5,862 bases of DNA from Clostridia bacterium (lineage in GTDB: Bacteria > Bacillota > Clostridia > Christensenellales > Borkfalkiaceae): the NCBI GenBank assembly GCA_017503885.1, contig JAFVSF010000257.1, forward strand, positions 1 to 5,862, written 5' to 3'. Positions 1 through 5,830 of this stretch are shown piece by piece; position 1 is the first letter of the stretch; each line of letters starts with the position of its first letter. The notes beneath the pieces are model-generated. The model ran no database searches and was not told the DNA's origin. It saw only the letters and a list, made by a program, of their open reading frames with translations. Position numbers and translations under genes: made by a program.

Positions 1-1272
1 AACACCCTCTCTAGTTGTTTTACAGTTATCATCAATGATTATACATTTTTTTCCGTTGACCTCTAAACCTTTAGTCGTAGTATAAATTAAAGGATTAGGT
101 TTTGAACCTAAAGCCATTATAACTACGTCTGCATCTATAACGTATTCAGACCCTTCCAAAGGAACTGGTTTGCATCTTCCACTTGCATCAGGCTCACACA
201 AGGTCATTTTTACAACTTTTACGCCCGTTACAGAGCAACTTTCATCACCTATTATTTCAACAGGGTTAGCAAGCAAATCAAAGATTACCCCCTCTTCTTT
301 AGCATGTATAACTTCTTCACGCCTTGCAGGAAGTTCTTTTTCTCCACGCCTATAAACAACGTGCACCTCTGCACCCAATCTAAGAGCCGTTCTAGCCGAG
401 TCCATAGCAACGTTGCCACCACCGACTACAATCACTTTTTGACCTGCTTTTATAGGTGTAAAACTATCTTTTTCATAAGCCCCCATAAGATTACTTCTTG
501 TCAAAAATTCATTTGCAGAAAAAACTCCGTTTAGACCTTCACCCTTTATATTCATAAACGTAGGCAACCCTGCGCCTGTCGCAACGAATACTGCTTGATA
601 GCCATCGCTAAACAACTCATCAATAGTGATAGACTTGCCAACGACAACGTTTTTCACAAAATTTACGCCTAACGACTTTAATGTATCTATTTCTTTTTCA
701 ACAACTTTCTTTGGAAGTCTAAATTCGGGAATACCGTATACTAAAACCCCACCAAATTTGTGCAAAGCCTCAAATATCGTAACTTCATAACCAAGTTTAG
801 CAAGGTCGCCTGCACATGAAAGACCTGCTGGACCAGAGCCTATTATCGCAACTTTTTTACCATTTTTAGTAATTGGAGTTGCTATAACACCTTGTTTTAG
901 AACGTAATCAGCAACAAATCTTTCTAATTTGCCAATATTTATCGCTTCGCCTTTAACACCTCTAATGCATTTTGATTCACACTGAGTTTCTTGCGGACAA
1001 ACCCTTCCACAAATTGCAGGAAGAGATGAACTTTTTTGTATAATACTATATGCCTTTAAATATTCTCCTTGCTTAATTTCCTTTATAAACGCAGGAATAT
1101 CAATACATACCGGACAACCCTTAACGCATTGAGGATTTTTACACTCTAAACATCTTAAAGCCTCTTGTTTAGCCTCTTTATCACTATAACCTAAACACGC
1201 CTCTTTAAAATTTGTTGCTCTAATTTTAGCATCCTGTTCTGGAACGGGAACTCGCTTTAACAAATCAGTCAT
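1..1272 (-). CDS. nfnB: NfnB (NfnL), large subunit of electron-bifurcating NADH-dependent reduced ferredoxin:NADP+ oxidoreductase; 3' end outside the window
   Basis: This is the cytoplasmic large subunit of the NfnAB flavoprotein, which couples oxidation of reduced ferredoxin and NADH to reduction of NADP+. It belongs to the GltD / NADPH-dependent glutamate synthase small-chain-like family. The 424 residues present are roughly nine tenths of the usual length (about 460-470). Residues 1-125 form the ferredoxin-like iron-sulfur domain, with cysteines at 41, 44, 49, 53, 56 and again at 88, 92, 98, 102. E117 in IGKLERF sits where relatives carry a non-cysteine cluster ligand (inferred from memory of the family). 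GSGPAG at 145-150 binds FAD and GGGNVAMD at 284-291 binds the pyridine nucleotide. The ATG start has a GGAGGGG site and overlaps the end of nfnA by 8 bases, so translation is probably coupled. A GltD-type glutamate synthase subunit or SudA-like protein is the main alternative, but the adjacent nfnA favours Nfn. Confidence 0.88.
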   Translation of the reverse strand, partial: MTDLLKRVPVPEQDAKIRATNFKEACLGYSDKEAKQEALRCLECKNPQCVKGCPVCIDIPAFIKEIKQGEYLKAYSIIQKSSSLPAICGRVCPQETQCESKCIRGVKGEAINIGKLERFVADYVLKQGVIATPITKNGKKVAIIGSGPAGLSCAGDLAKLGYEVTIFEALHKFGGVLVYGIPEFRLPKKVVEKEIDTLKSLGVNFVKNVVVGKSITIDELFSDGYQAVFVATGAGLPTFMNIKGEGLNGVFSANEFLTRSNLMGAYEKDSFTPIKAGQKVIVVGGGNVAMDSARTALRLGAEVHVVYRRGEKELPARREEVIHAKEEGVIFDLLANPVEIIGDESCSVTGVKVVKMTLCEPDASGRCKPVPLEGSEYVIDADVVIMALGSKPNPLIYTTTKGLEVNGKKCIIIDDNCKTTREGV

Positions 1273-2152
1273 TTTCCCCTCCACAAAAGCCACAACCACC
1301 GTGATGGGTATCGCCTTCTTTTTCTTTTAAATACGCTCTGCCTTCAAAGGTTTTATAAAGTGTTTGCCTTTTTATCGCTTCGTCAAAATCGACCAAATGT
1401 CCGTCAAATTCAGGACCGTCAACACATGCAAATTTAACTTCGCTACCAACAGTAACTCTACAAGCCCCACACATACCAGTACCGTCTACCATAATAGGAT
1501 TCATACTAACTATCGTTGGTATATTTAACGTCTTTGTAAGTAAACTTACAAATTTCATCATAATAACAGGGCCTATTGCTACGCAAAGGTCGTATTTTTT
1601 ACCACTATTAACAAGACTTGTAAGCATATCAGTAACTCTTCCGTTAAAACCAAAACTACCATCGTCAGTTGCTATATAGAGATTGTTACAAATAGCCCTA
1701 GTTTCTTCGGTTAAAATAAGCAAATCTTTAGTTCTTGCTCCTATTATAACGTCTGGTTTTAAACCGTTGTTACTAAGCCATTTAACTTGTGGATATACTG
1801 GTGCAGAACCAACGCCACCTGCAATAAAAATTATGTTCTTATTTTTAAATTCACTAAAATTGCTTATTATTTCCGACGGATTGCCAAGTGGTCCAACAAA
1901 ATCATAAACGCTATCGCCCACATTTAATTTGCTAAGCCTTAAAGTTGACGCACCAACAACCTGAAAAACAATGCTTACACTATTAAGATTTCTATCGTAG
2001 TCGCTAATTGTTAAAGGTATTCTTTCACCTTTTTCATCAACTCTTAATATAACGAATTGCCCAGGTAGACATTTTTTTGCTACCCAAGGTGCAAAAATTT
2101 TCATCTCGTATATATTTTCGGCTAACGTCTTTGCCTCTAAAATCTTGTACAT
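1265..2152 (-). CDS. nfnA: NfnA (NfnS), small subunit of NADH-dependent reduced ferredoxin:NADP+ oxidoreductase
   Basis: This is the 295-residue FAD and [2Fe-2S] subunit that takes electrons from NADH and pairs with NfnB. It is related to the PyrK electron-transfer subunit of dihydroorotate dehydrogenase. RIPLTI at 44-49 is the flavin-binding motif, and GGVGSAPVYP at 112-121 is the NAD-binding loop of the ferredoxin-reductase fold. The cluster motif near the C terminus is D223-x4-C228-x2-C231-x11-C243. PyrK has cysteine at the first position, and NfnA structures are known for an Asp ligand there, so this supports Nfn over PyrK. No pyrD lies beside it. The tail adds an unusual His-His-Gly-Gly-CGFCGG stretch (C287, C290). 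The ATG has an AAGGA site 7 bases upstream and a full-consensus promoter. The older annotation 'sulfide/dihydroorotate dehydrogenase-like FAD/NAD-binding protein' refers to the same family. Confidence 0.9.
   Translation of the reverse strand: MYKILEAKTLAENIYEMKIFAPWVAKKCLPGQFVILRVDEKGERIPLTISDYDRNLNSVSIVFQVVGASTLRLSKLNVGDSVYDFVGPLGNPSEIISNFSEFKNKNIIFIAGGVGSAPVYPQVKWLSNNGLKPDVIIGARTKDLLILTEETRAICNNLYIATDDGSFGFNGRVTDMLTSLVNSGKKYDLCVAIGPVIMMKFVSLLTKTLNIPTIVSMNPIMVDGTGMCGACRVTVGSEVKFACVDGPEFDGHLVDFDEAIKRQTLYKTFEGRAYLKEKEGDTHHGGCGFCGGEND
1276..1282 (-). promoter_or_regulatory. Ribosome binding site of nfnB, inside the nfnA coding sequence
   Basis: On the minus strand GGAGGGG lies just before the ATG at 1272, with 5 bases between the GGAGG core and the start codon. 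It fixes the nfnB start. The same bases encode the Gly-Gly near the end of NfnA, so the site and the protein tail constrain each other. Confidence 0.8.
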
Positions 2153-2159
2153 TGCTCTT

Positions 2160-2164
2160 TCCTT
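2160..2164 (-). promoter_or_regulatory. Ribosome binding site of nfnA
   Basis: AAGGA on the minus strand is 7 bases before the ATG at 2152, a normal Bacillota spacing. It confirms the chosen start and shows that this genome does use Shine-Dalgarno sites, in contrast to topB next door. Confidence 0.75.
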
Positions 2165-2180
2165 AATATATAATATATAT

Positions 2181-2210
2181 ATTATACTTTATCAAGCGAT
2201 AATTTGTCAA
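2181..2210 (-). promoter_or_regulatory. Sigma-A-type promoter of nfnAB, full consensus
   Basis: Read on the minus strand, TTGACA (2210-2205) is followed after 18 bases by TATAAT (2186-2181). Both hexamers match consensus at all six positions, and the spacer is one base from the optimum. The expected transcript start is near 2174, giving a leader of about 21 bases that contains the AAGGA site. A promoter this strong fits a central redox enzyme. Without a repressor it would be expected to be highly active. Confidence 0.8.
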
Positions 2211-2222
2211 TTATGAATTGAC
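2206..2222. promoter_or_regulatory. 17-base dyad spanning the divergent -35 boxes of nfnAB and topB
   Basis: GTCAATT, a 3-base centre (atg), then AATTGAC form a perfect 7-base inverted repeat. It takes in five bases of each -35 box, and the two boxes are only 7 bases apart. It may be an operator for a dimeric regulator acting on both transcripts. However, two facing TTGAC boxes explain five of the seven paired bases without any regulator, so this is only a candidate. Confidence 0.4.
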
Positions 2223-2246
2223 TTTATATTTTTAAAATGTTAAAAT
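2218..2246 (+). promoter_or_regulatory. Probable topB promoter giving a leaderless or nearly leaderless mRNA
   Basis: TTGACT (2218-2223), a 17-base spacer and TAAAAT (2241-2246) preceded by TGT (extended -10) make a good sigma-A promoter. Transcription would begin at about 2252-2254, only 2-4 bases before the topB ATG at 2256. A weaker alternative -10 (TATATT, 2225-2230) would give a leader of about 19 bases, but that leader also lacks a Shine-Dalgarno site. Confidence 0.65.
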
Positions 2247-2255
2247 TTATTCACT

Positions 2256-4337
2256 ATGATTGCTATTATTGCTGAAAAACCTAGTTTGGCACGAAATATA
2301 GTTGCCGGAATTGGGGAAATGAAAAAGAAAAACGGCTACTACGAAAATGAAGAATATATCGTCACGTGGGCATTTGGTCATTTATTTTCGCTTTGCGATA
2401 TAGAGGACTATCAAGGCGAAGTCGTTGCCAATAAAAAATGGAGTTTGACAAACCTACCTTGTTTCCCTGGAGAATTTAAGTTTAAACTTAAAAATGCAGA
2501 CAACGGAAAGCCCGATGAAGGAGTAGTCAAACAATTTAACACCATAAAATACCTTTTAAACCGAGCAGACGTTGATAAAATTGTAAACGCAGGCGACTCG
2601 GATAGAGAGGGTGAAATTATAATTAGGCTTTGCGTTGACAATGCACTTAAGACTAAAAAGCCTTTTTATAGATTATGGCTACCAGATCAAACTCCCAAAA
2701 CGGTAAAAAAAGCCCTTACAGAAATGAAGGAAGAAAGCCACTATCAAAATTTAGCAAACGAGGGCTTTTCTAGGACTTATATCGACTGGCTTTACGGCGT
2801 AAACCTTACTAGATACGCCACTATAAAAACAGGAACGCTTTTAAGAGTTGGAAGAGTTATTGTTCCTATTGTTAAAGCAATTTACGATAGAGACGTAGAA
2901 ATAGAGAACTTTAAGCCCGAAACCTTTTATGCTCTTGTATCAAAGGCTAAAACAGGTGGCGAAGAAATAGAACTTGTTTCTAAATATAAATTTGGCGAAA
3001 ATGAAAAGCATAAGGCTGAAATTTGTTGCCAAAGAATGAATCTTTTAGAAGCCTTTGTTACTGATAAAAAGGCTAAAAAAGAGGTGCTAAACCCTGGAAA
3101 ACTCTACTCTTTAACTAAACTTCAAAACGTACTTGGCAAAAAGCACAAGATGTCTATGGAAAAGAGTTTATCAATAGCCCAAAAACTATACGAAAACGGT
3201 TATATAAGTTACCCAAGAACAAACTCCGAGTATCTTGCAACCAACGAAAAAGGTAAGATAAAAGAAATAATTTCTAACGTTAAAAACCTAGGTTATCCTA
3301 TTGTTTTTAAAGATAAAAAAACGATTTTTGACGATAGTAAAATAGAATCACACTCGGCTCTCACACCAACGTATAAAATACCTCAAAAAGGAGTTTTAAA
3401 CGAAGAAGAACACCTTGTATATTCAACTATTTTACGCCGTTTCGTAGCAGTTTTTTGCGAAGAAGACTGTATAATTGAAAAGTCCGAAATCACTGTTTCG
3501 CTCGGTGGAAAAGAAGATTATTCACTCAAAGGCTCAATGATTATAAATCAAGGTTGGACTAAGTTCGACGGGGCTGACAAAAAGGATAAAATGTTGCCCA
3601 ACCTAAACGTTGGCGACAAAATAAACGTTGACTTCCACCCAGAAGAAAAACAAACTCAACCACCTAAACACTACACTATTGAAACGCTTAATAACTACCT
3701 TAAAAATCCTTTTAAAGAAGATAAGGCAAACGCCGACGAAAACGATGAAGAGGACTATAAAGCAATATTTAAGGGCTTAGAATTGGGAACTGAAGCAACT
3801 AGAACAGGAATTATAGATAACGCTAAAAAAAGTGGGTATATATCACTTAAAAAAGACGTTTACAGAATAGAAAACGGTGGCAGATACCTAATTGAGCAAT
3901 TAGTCGATATGAATATTTCGATGGATAAATATAAAACTAGCCAATTAGGTCAAGCGCTTAAAAAGGTTTATCACGGAGAAATGACTATAAACGAAAGCGT
4001 TATGATGGCACAAAATGAAATTGCCGAAGTGTTTAAAAACGACCCAAACGACGGCTCAGGATTTTATGGCGATAAAATTGGCGAATGCCCTCTTTGTGGT
4101 CAAGACGTTGTAAGAGGGGTTTATAGTTATAACTGCTCTCAATATGCAAAAGGTTGTAAATTTAAGATTAATTTTAAAATTTTAGGCTCTAATATGCCAA
4201 AACGTCAAGCCGAAAAGTTGCTTGCAACAGGCTTTACCGAAAAAATGAAATTTATATCAAAAAACGGAAAAGAATTTGAAAGTAAACTTAAACTTGAAGT
4301 TGGTGGACAAGTAGTTTTTGATTTTGAAAAGAAGTAG
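2256..4337 (+). CDS. topB: DNA topoisomerase III (type IA), TopB
   Basis: This enzyme cuts and passes single DNA strands through a 5'-phosphotyrosine link and helps resolve linked daughter chromosomes and recombination intermediates. The 693 residues are a full-length type IA topoisomerase, a little longer than E. coli TopB (about 650). The Toprim domain starts at residue 1 with IIAEKPSLA (E7 catalytic) and continues to GDSDREGE, with D114, D116 and E118 as metal ligands. The catalytic tyrosine is Y319 in YISYPRTNS, followed by R321. H366 lies in SHSALTPT, and LGTEATRTGII (510-520) is the conserved late motif of the core. The C terminus has a zinc-finger-like set (C611, C614, C627, C634) and one topoisomerase C-terminal repeat. 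The start matches the family N terminus exactly although no Shine-Dalgarno site precedes it. An acidic stretch (residues 488-501) lies just before the late motif. Codon use matches nfnAB, and I see no mobile-element genes nearby. Confidence 0.95.
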   Translation: MIAIIAEKPSLARNIVAGIGEMKKKNGYYENEEYIVTWAFGHLFSLCDIEDYQGEVVANKKWSLTNLPCFPGEFKFKLKNADNGKPDEGVVKQFNTIKYLLNRADVDKIVNAGDSDREGEIIIRLCVDNALKTKKPFYRLWLPDQTPKTVKKALTEMKEESHYQNLANEGFSRTYIDWLYGVNLTRYATIKTGTLLRVGRVIVPIVKAIYDRDVEIENFKPETFYALVSKAKTGGEEIELVSKYKFGENEKHKAEICCQRMNLLEAFVTDKKAKKEVLNPGKLYSLTKLQNVLGKKHKMSMEKSLSIAQKLYENGYISYPRTNSEYLATNEKGKIKEIISNVKNLGYPIVFKDKKTIFDDSKIESHSALTPTYKIPQKGVLNEEEHLVYSTILRRFVAVFCEEDCIIEKSEITVSLGGKEDYSLKGSMIINQGWTKFDGADKKDKMLPNLNVGDKINVDFHPEEKQTQPPKHYTIETLNNYLKNPFKEDKANADENDEEDYKAIFKGLELGTEATRTGIIDNAKKSGYISLKKDVYRIENGGRYLIEQLVDMNISMDKYKTSQLGQALKKVYHGEMTINESVMMAQNEIAEVFKNDPNDGSGFYGDKIGECPLCGQDVVRGVYSYNCSQYAKGCKFKINFKILGSNMPKRQAEKLLATGFTEKMKFISKNGKEFESKLKLEVGGQVVFDFEKK

Positions 4338-4338
4338 G
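4332..4338 (+). promoter_or_regulatory. Ribosome binding site of the 4344 gene, overlapping the topB stop codon
   Basis: AAGTAGG matches the AAGGAGG consensus at six of seven bases and lies 5 bases before the ATG at 4344. It contains the topB TAG stop (4335-4337), so topB and the next gene are probably co-transcribed and may be translationally coupled. Confidence 0.55.
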
Positions 4339-4343
4339 TTAAA

Positions 4344-5315
4344 ATGTTTGATTTTCTAAAAAGCGACAACGTGCCAAATTTTGAAATAACTGGAGTTGCT
4401 ATCGGTAGTTGTCAGTACACGTGCAGAATTAGGGACGATTTTAAACTTCTCTTATCACAAAACGTGAAATATGAAAGGGCGATAGATCAAATATTAGATT
4501 ATTATACTAATATTATTAGACAATTTTTGACAGACTACGAGTATGCCTATTACCTTCCCTTAACATATATTGTTTTGGCTTATTATTCTGCTAAAAACGG
4601 CTACTATAACAAAAAACTTTTTGATAATGCAATAAATCTTATAGATAGAGAAACAACTCTTTTTATATGGAAAGATGCTATTTTGTTTGAGAAAAACAAT
4701 TGTAATACTTTTAAAACGTTTATTGAATCATCTTTTAAAGAAAATGCCTATAAAGTTGCTGAAATTTTAATAAATACTTCATTGCCAAAAGAGATTTTTG
4801 AAACAGACGTTGATATTCCCAAGTCAATTACTCAAATCTTATTTATAGATGGATCAGCATCTAAAAAATATGAAAAACGAAAAATCGAACTTTTAAAAGT
4901 TAAAGACTTGCTTAAGCAAAAAAACACTTGCCCTAAAAAGCAAAGTGCATCTTCTATTCTTGGAAAAATAAGTGATTATAAGTTTAGCACCGACTATATA
5001 GAGGGCGACGTTTTAGCCTATCAGTTAAAATCTAACAAGTTTAAAGGTAAATATATAATTTTAGTTGTTGATTATATTAGAGAAAAACGAAAGATTTTAT
5101 GTGATTTTTCAAATTTAATTGAAAAATGGGAATACTTTGCAATTGTTGACGGTTTATATGATGCAATACCCAAAGAAATACCATATAAGTATCGTGCAAC
5201 AGGCATAAAAAAGGATATAAATGATAAATCTCAACTAATGAATCATAGATATTTATCGACTAAAACACCAAATCTTGAATTTGTAAAAATATCAACAATT
5301 TCGATGATCTCATAA
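4344..5315 (+). CDS. Unrecognised protein downstream of topB; 3' end replaced at the junction near 5300
   Basis: I do not recognise this 323-residue protein. It begins 6 bases after topB, in the same direction and with the same AT-rich codon use, so it is probably the second gene of a topB operon. Residues 1-165 look mostly helical and are rich in Tyr, Ile and Phe. No signal peptide is seen, and the Tyr-rich stretch at 66-88 contains charges and is not a good membrane segment. A Lys-rich linker (about 173-200) leads to a second part predicted to be beta-rich, with IEGDVLAYQL (219-228) and KGKYIILVVDY (234-244). A GDV-A-x-L opening of this sort is reminiscent of Imm26-like small domains, but that is a weak impression. 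From about residue 319 on, the frame reads into the antisense of the lipoprotein gene, so the last few residues and the TAA stop are foreign. The natural protein is likely longer. Probably cytoplasmic, function unknown. Confidence 0.75.
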   Translation: MFDFLKSDNVPNFEITGVAIGSCQYTCRIRDDFKLLLSQNVKYERAIDQILDYYTNIIRQFLTDYEYAYYLPLTYIVLAYYSAKNGYYNKKLFDNAINLIDRETTLFIWKDAILFEKNNCNTFKTFIESSFKENAYKVAEILINTSLPKEIFETDVDIPKSITQILFIDGSASKKYEKRKIELLKVKDLLKQKNTCPKKQSASSILGKISDYKFSTDYIEGDVLAYQLKSNKFKGKYIILVVDYIREKRKILCDFSNLIEKWEYFAIVDGLYDAIPKEIPYKYRATGIKKDINDKSQLMNHRYLSTKTPNLEFVKISTISMIS

Positions 5316-5554
5316 TCCTCCGCAAGTCCGGGGACCACGTCTCCATCATCGTCGAGCAAGAAGAGGGGCTCAAAGATGAGACCCATAATGCGGCTGACAT
5401 TATCATCCACAAAAGCAAGTGCCGGATCGAAGTCGTAGATCTGGTCCCCAATGTAAATGCGGATCTCAGCATCCTTTTTGCCGCATCCTGCCAAGGTGCC
5501 GACCATACCCACAAGCATCACCGCCACCAACAGCAAACTAAGAATTCTTTTCAT
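5243..5554 (-). CDS. Peptide/oligopeptide ABC transporter substrate-binding lipoprotein (family 5), N-terminal fragment
   Basis: This is the start of an extracytoplasmic solute-binding protein of the OppA/DppA type (SBP family 5), which would be anchored to the outer face of the membrane and deliver peptides to an ABC importer. The ATG at 5554 follows GGAGG at 10 bases. Residues 1-24 are a lipoprotein signal: Lys-Arg, a long hydrophobic core, and the lipobox LAGC with C24 as the lipidated residue. Residues 38-84 fit the family's first conserved region: an Asp-x-Asp-Pro-Ala-Leu segment, then LIFEPLFLLDDDG and VPGLAEDYEII. Full family members run to about 500-600 residues, and this one stops making sense after E85. 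The remaining 18 codons, to the stop at 5243, are antisense of the neighbouring gene. A longer upstream reading frame exists to 5704, but the Shine-Dalgarno site and signal peptide decide for 5554. Confidence 0.8.
   Translation of the reverse strand: MKRILSLLLVAVMLVGMVGTLAGCGKKDAEIRIYIGDQIYDFDPALAFVDDNVSRIMGLIFEPLFLLDDDGDVVPGLAEDYEIIEIVDIFTNSRFGVLVDKYL
5297..5304. other. Chimeric junction: assembly misjoin or recombination breakpoint
   Basis: Left of this point the DNA is about 28% G+C (5101-5280), and right of it about 51% (5341-5520). Two convergent genes each lose their proper 3' end here. The minus-strand lipoprotein is normal up to E85 (codon 5302-5300), then reads antisense of the plus-strand gene. 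The plus-strand gene acquires a stop at 5313 from antisense lipoprotein sequence. No transposase, tRNA or long repeat marks the site. The exact base cannot be fixed without a reference. Confidence 0.75.
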
Positions 5555-5564
5555 TGTGTTTTTT

Positions 5565-5569
5565 CCTCC
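5565..5569 (-). promoter_or_regulatory. Ribosome binding site of the binding-lipoprotein gene
   Basis: GGAGG on the minus strand lies 10 bases before the ATG at 5554 and is followed by an A-rich spacer. It decides the start against the longer upstream reading frame. Confidence 0.8.
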
Positions 5570-5599
5570 GAGTATGTAAAGAAACATTTCAACAAATAG

Positions 5600-5628
5600 A
5601 TTATAGCATAAACTTTCTGCACATGCAA
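5600..5628 (-). promoter_or_regulatory. Probable promoter of the binding-lipoprotein gene
   Basis: On the minus strand TTGCAT (5628-5623) is followed after 17 bases by a perfect TATAAT (5605-5600) preceded by TGC, an extended -10. The weak -35 (three of six) and strong extended -10 make a believable promoter. It would give a leader of roughly 40 bases before the ATG. Confidence 0.6.
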
Positions 5629-5753
5629 CAGTATTATTATTTTTTCCAAAAAGGTTTGGTTGAATGCACAAAGCGGCATCTGATTTTCTGTGCATTTTTA
5701 ACAACTGTTTTCCCGTTTTTTTCCATTATTTTTTTAATGCTCGGCAGAAAGTT
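5611..5753. repeat. 10-base inverted repeat pair in the divergent intergenic region
   Basis: AACTTTCTGC (5611-5620) and its exact reverse complement GCAGAAAGTT (5744-5753) lie 123 bases apart. The first copy is in the spacer of the lipoprotein promoter. The second abuts the candidate -35 of the rightward promoter. Each copy has the same orientation relative to its own gene, as shared regulator sites would. Confidence 0.4.
5663..5696. repeat. 8-base inverted repeat AATGCACA / TGTGCATT
   Basis: The arms at 5663-5670 and 5689-5696 are perfect complements with an 18-base loop, and a short T run follows on the plus strand. A further TGCACA occurs at 5618-5623. As a terminator it would be weak, because the stem is short and the loop long, and no gene is seen ending here. 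A protein-binding role near the divergent promoters is equally possible. Confidence 0.3.
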
Positions 5754-5781
5754 GAATAACGCTTACGCAAACGGGGATAAA
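5752..5781 (+). promoter_or_regulatory. Candidate promoter of the gene starting at 5831
   Basis: TTGAAT (5752-5757) and GATAAA (5776-5781) are spaced by 18 bases. TAAAAT at 5778-5783 is an alternative -10 with a 20-base spacer. The match is moderate. The predicted leader of about 40 bases would contain the AAGGAG site. Confidence 0.35.
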
Positions 5782-5814
5782 ATCAACACAAACAGGCAGA
5801 TACGCTCTGGAAAC

Positions 5815-5820
5815 AAGGAG
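5815..5820 (+). promoter_or_regulatory. Ribosome binding site of the right-edge gene
   Basis: AAGGAG lies 10 bases before the ATG at 5831, with the same spacing and A-rich spacer style as the lipoprotein gene's site. It is the main reason for calling a gene start at the window edge. Confidence 0.6.
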
Positions 5821-5830
5821 AAAAAACGGC

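Noticed and set aside
170..534. Two small plus-strand reading frames (170-355 and 304-534).
   Set aside because: They lie wholly antisense to the well-supported nfnB coding sequence and resemble no protein I know.
1683..1907. 74-codon plus-strand reading frame.
   Set aside because: It is antisense to nfnA, whose motifs are clear on the other strand.
1265..2152. PyrK, the electron-transfer subunit of dihydroorotate dehydrogenase B.
   Set aside because: The first cluster ligand position is Asp rather than Cys, the partner gene is a GltD-like subunit, and no pyrD is adjacent.
2411..2641. 76-codon minus-strand reading frame.
   Set aside because: It is antisense to the Toprim domain of topB.
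2256..4337. topB as cargo of an integrative or conjugative element.
   Set aside because: Topoisomerase III genes do occur on such elements, but the neighbours are housekeeping nfnAB of the same composition, and no relaxase, integrase or repeat is seen.
5260..5514. 84-codon minus-strand reading frame in another phase of the lipoprotein gene.
   Set aside because: The frame starting at 5554 has a ribosome binding site, signal peptide, lipobox and family-like sequence. This one has none of these.
5663..5700. Rho-independent terminator on the plus strand.
   Set aside because: The stem has 8 pairs with only four G-C pairs, the loop is 18 bases, the T run is short, and no gene ends here.
5555..5704. 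Upstream extension of the lipoprotein reading frame to an ATG at 5704.
   Set aside because: The extension would place 50 residues before a perfect lipoprotein signal peptide, and it covers the promoter and the GGAGG site.
5664..5759. 31-codon plus-strand reading frame in the intergenic region.
   Set aside because: It has only a poor, distant AAGG, a Phe-rich composition from T runs, and overlaps the inverted repeats. I see no support for a real peptide.
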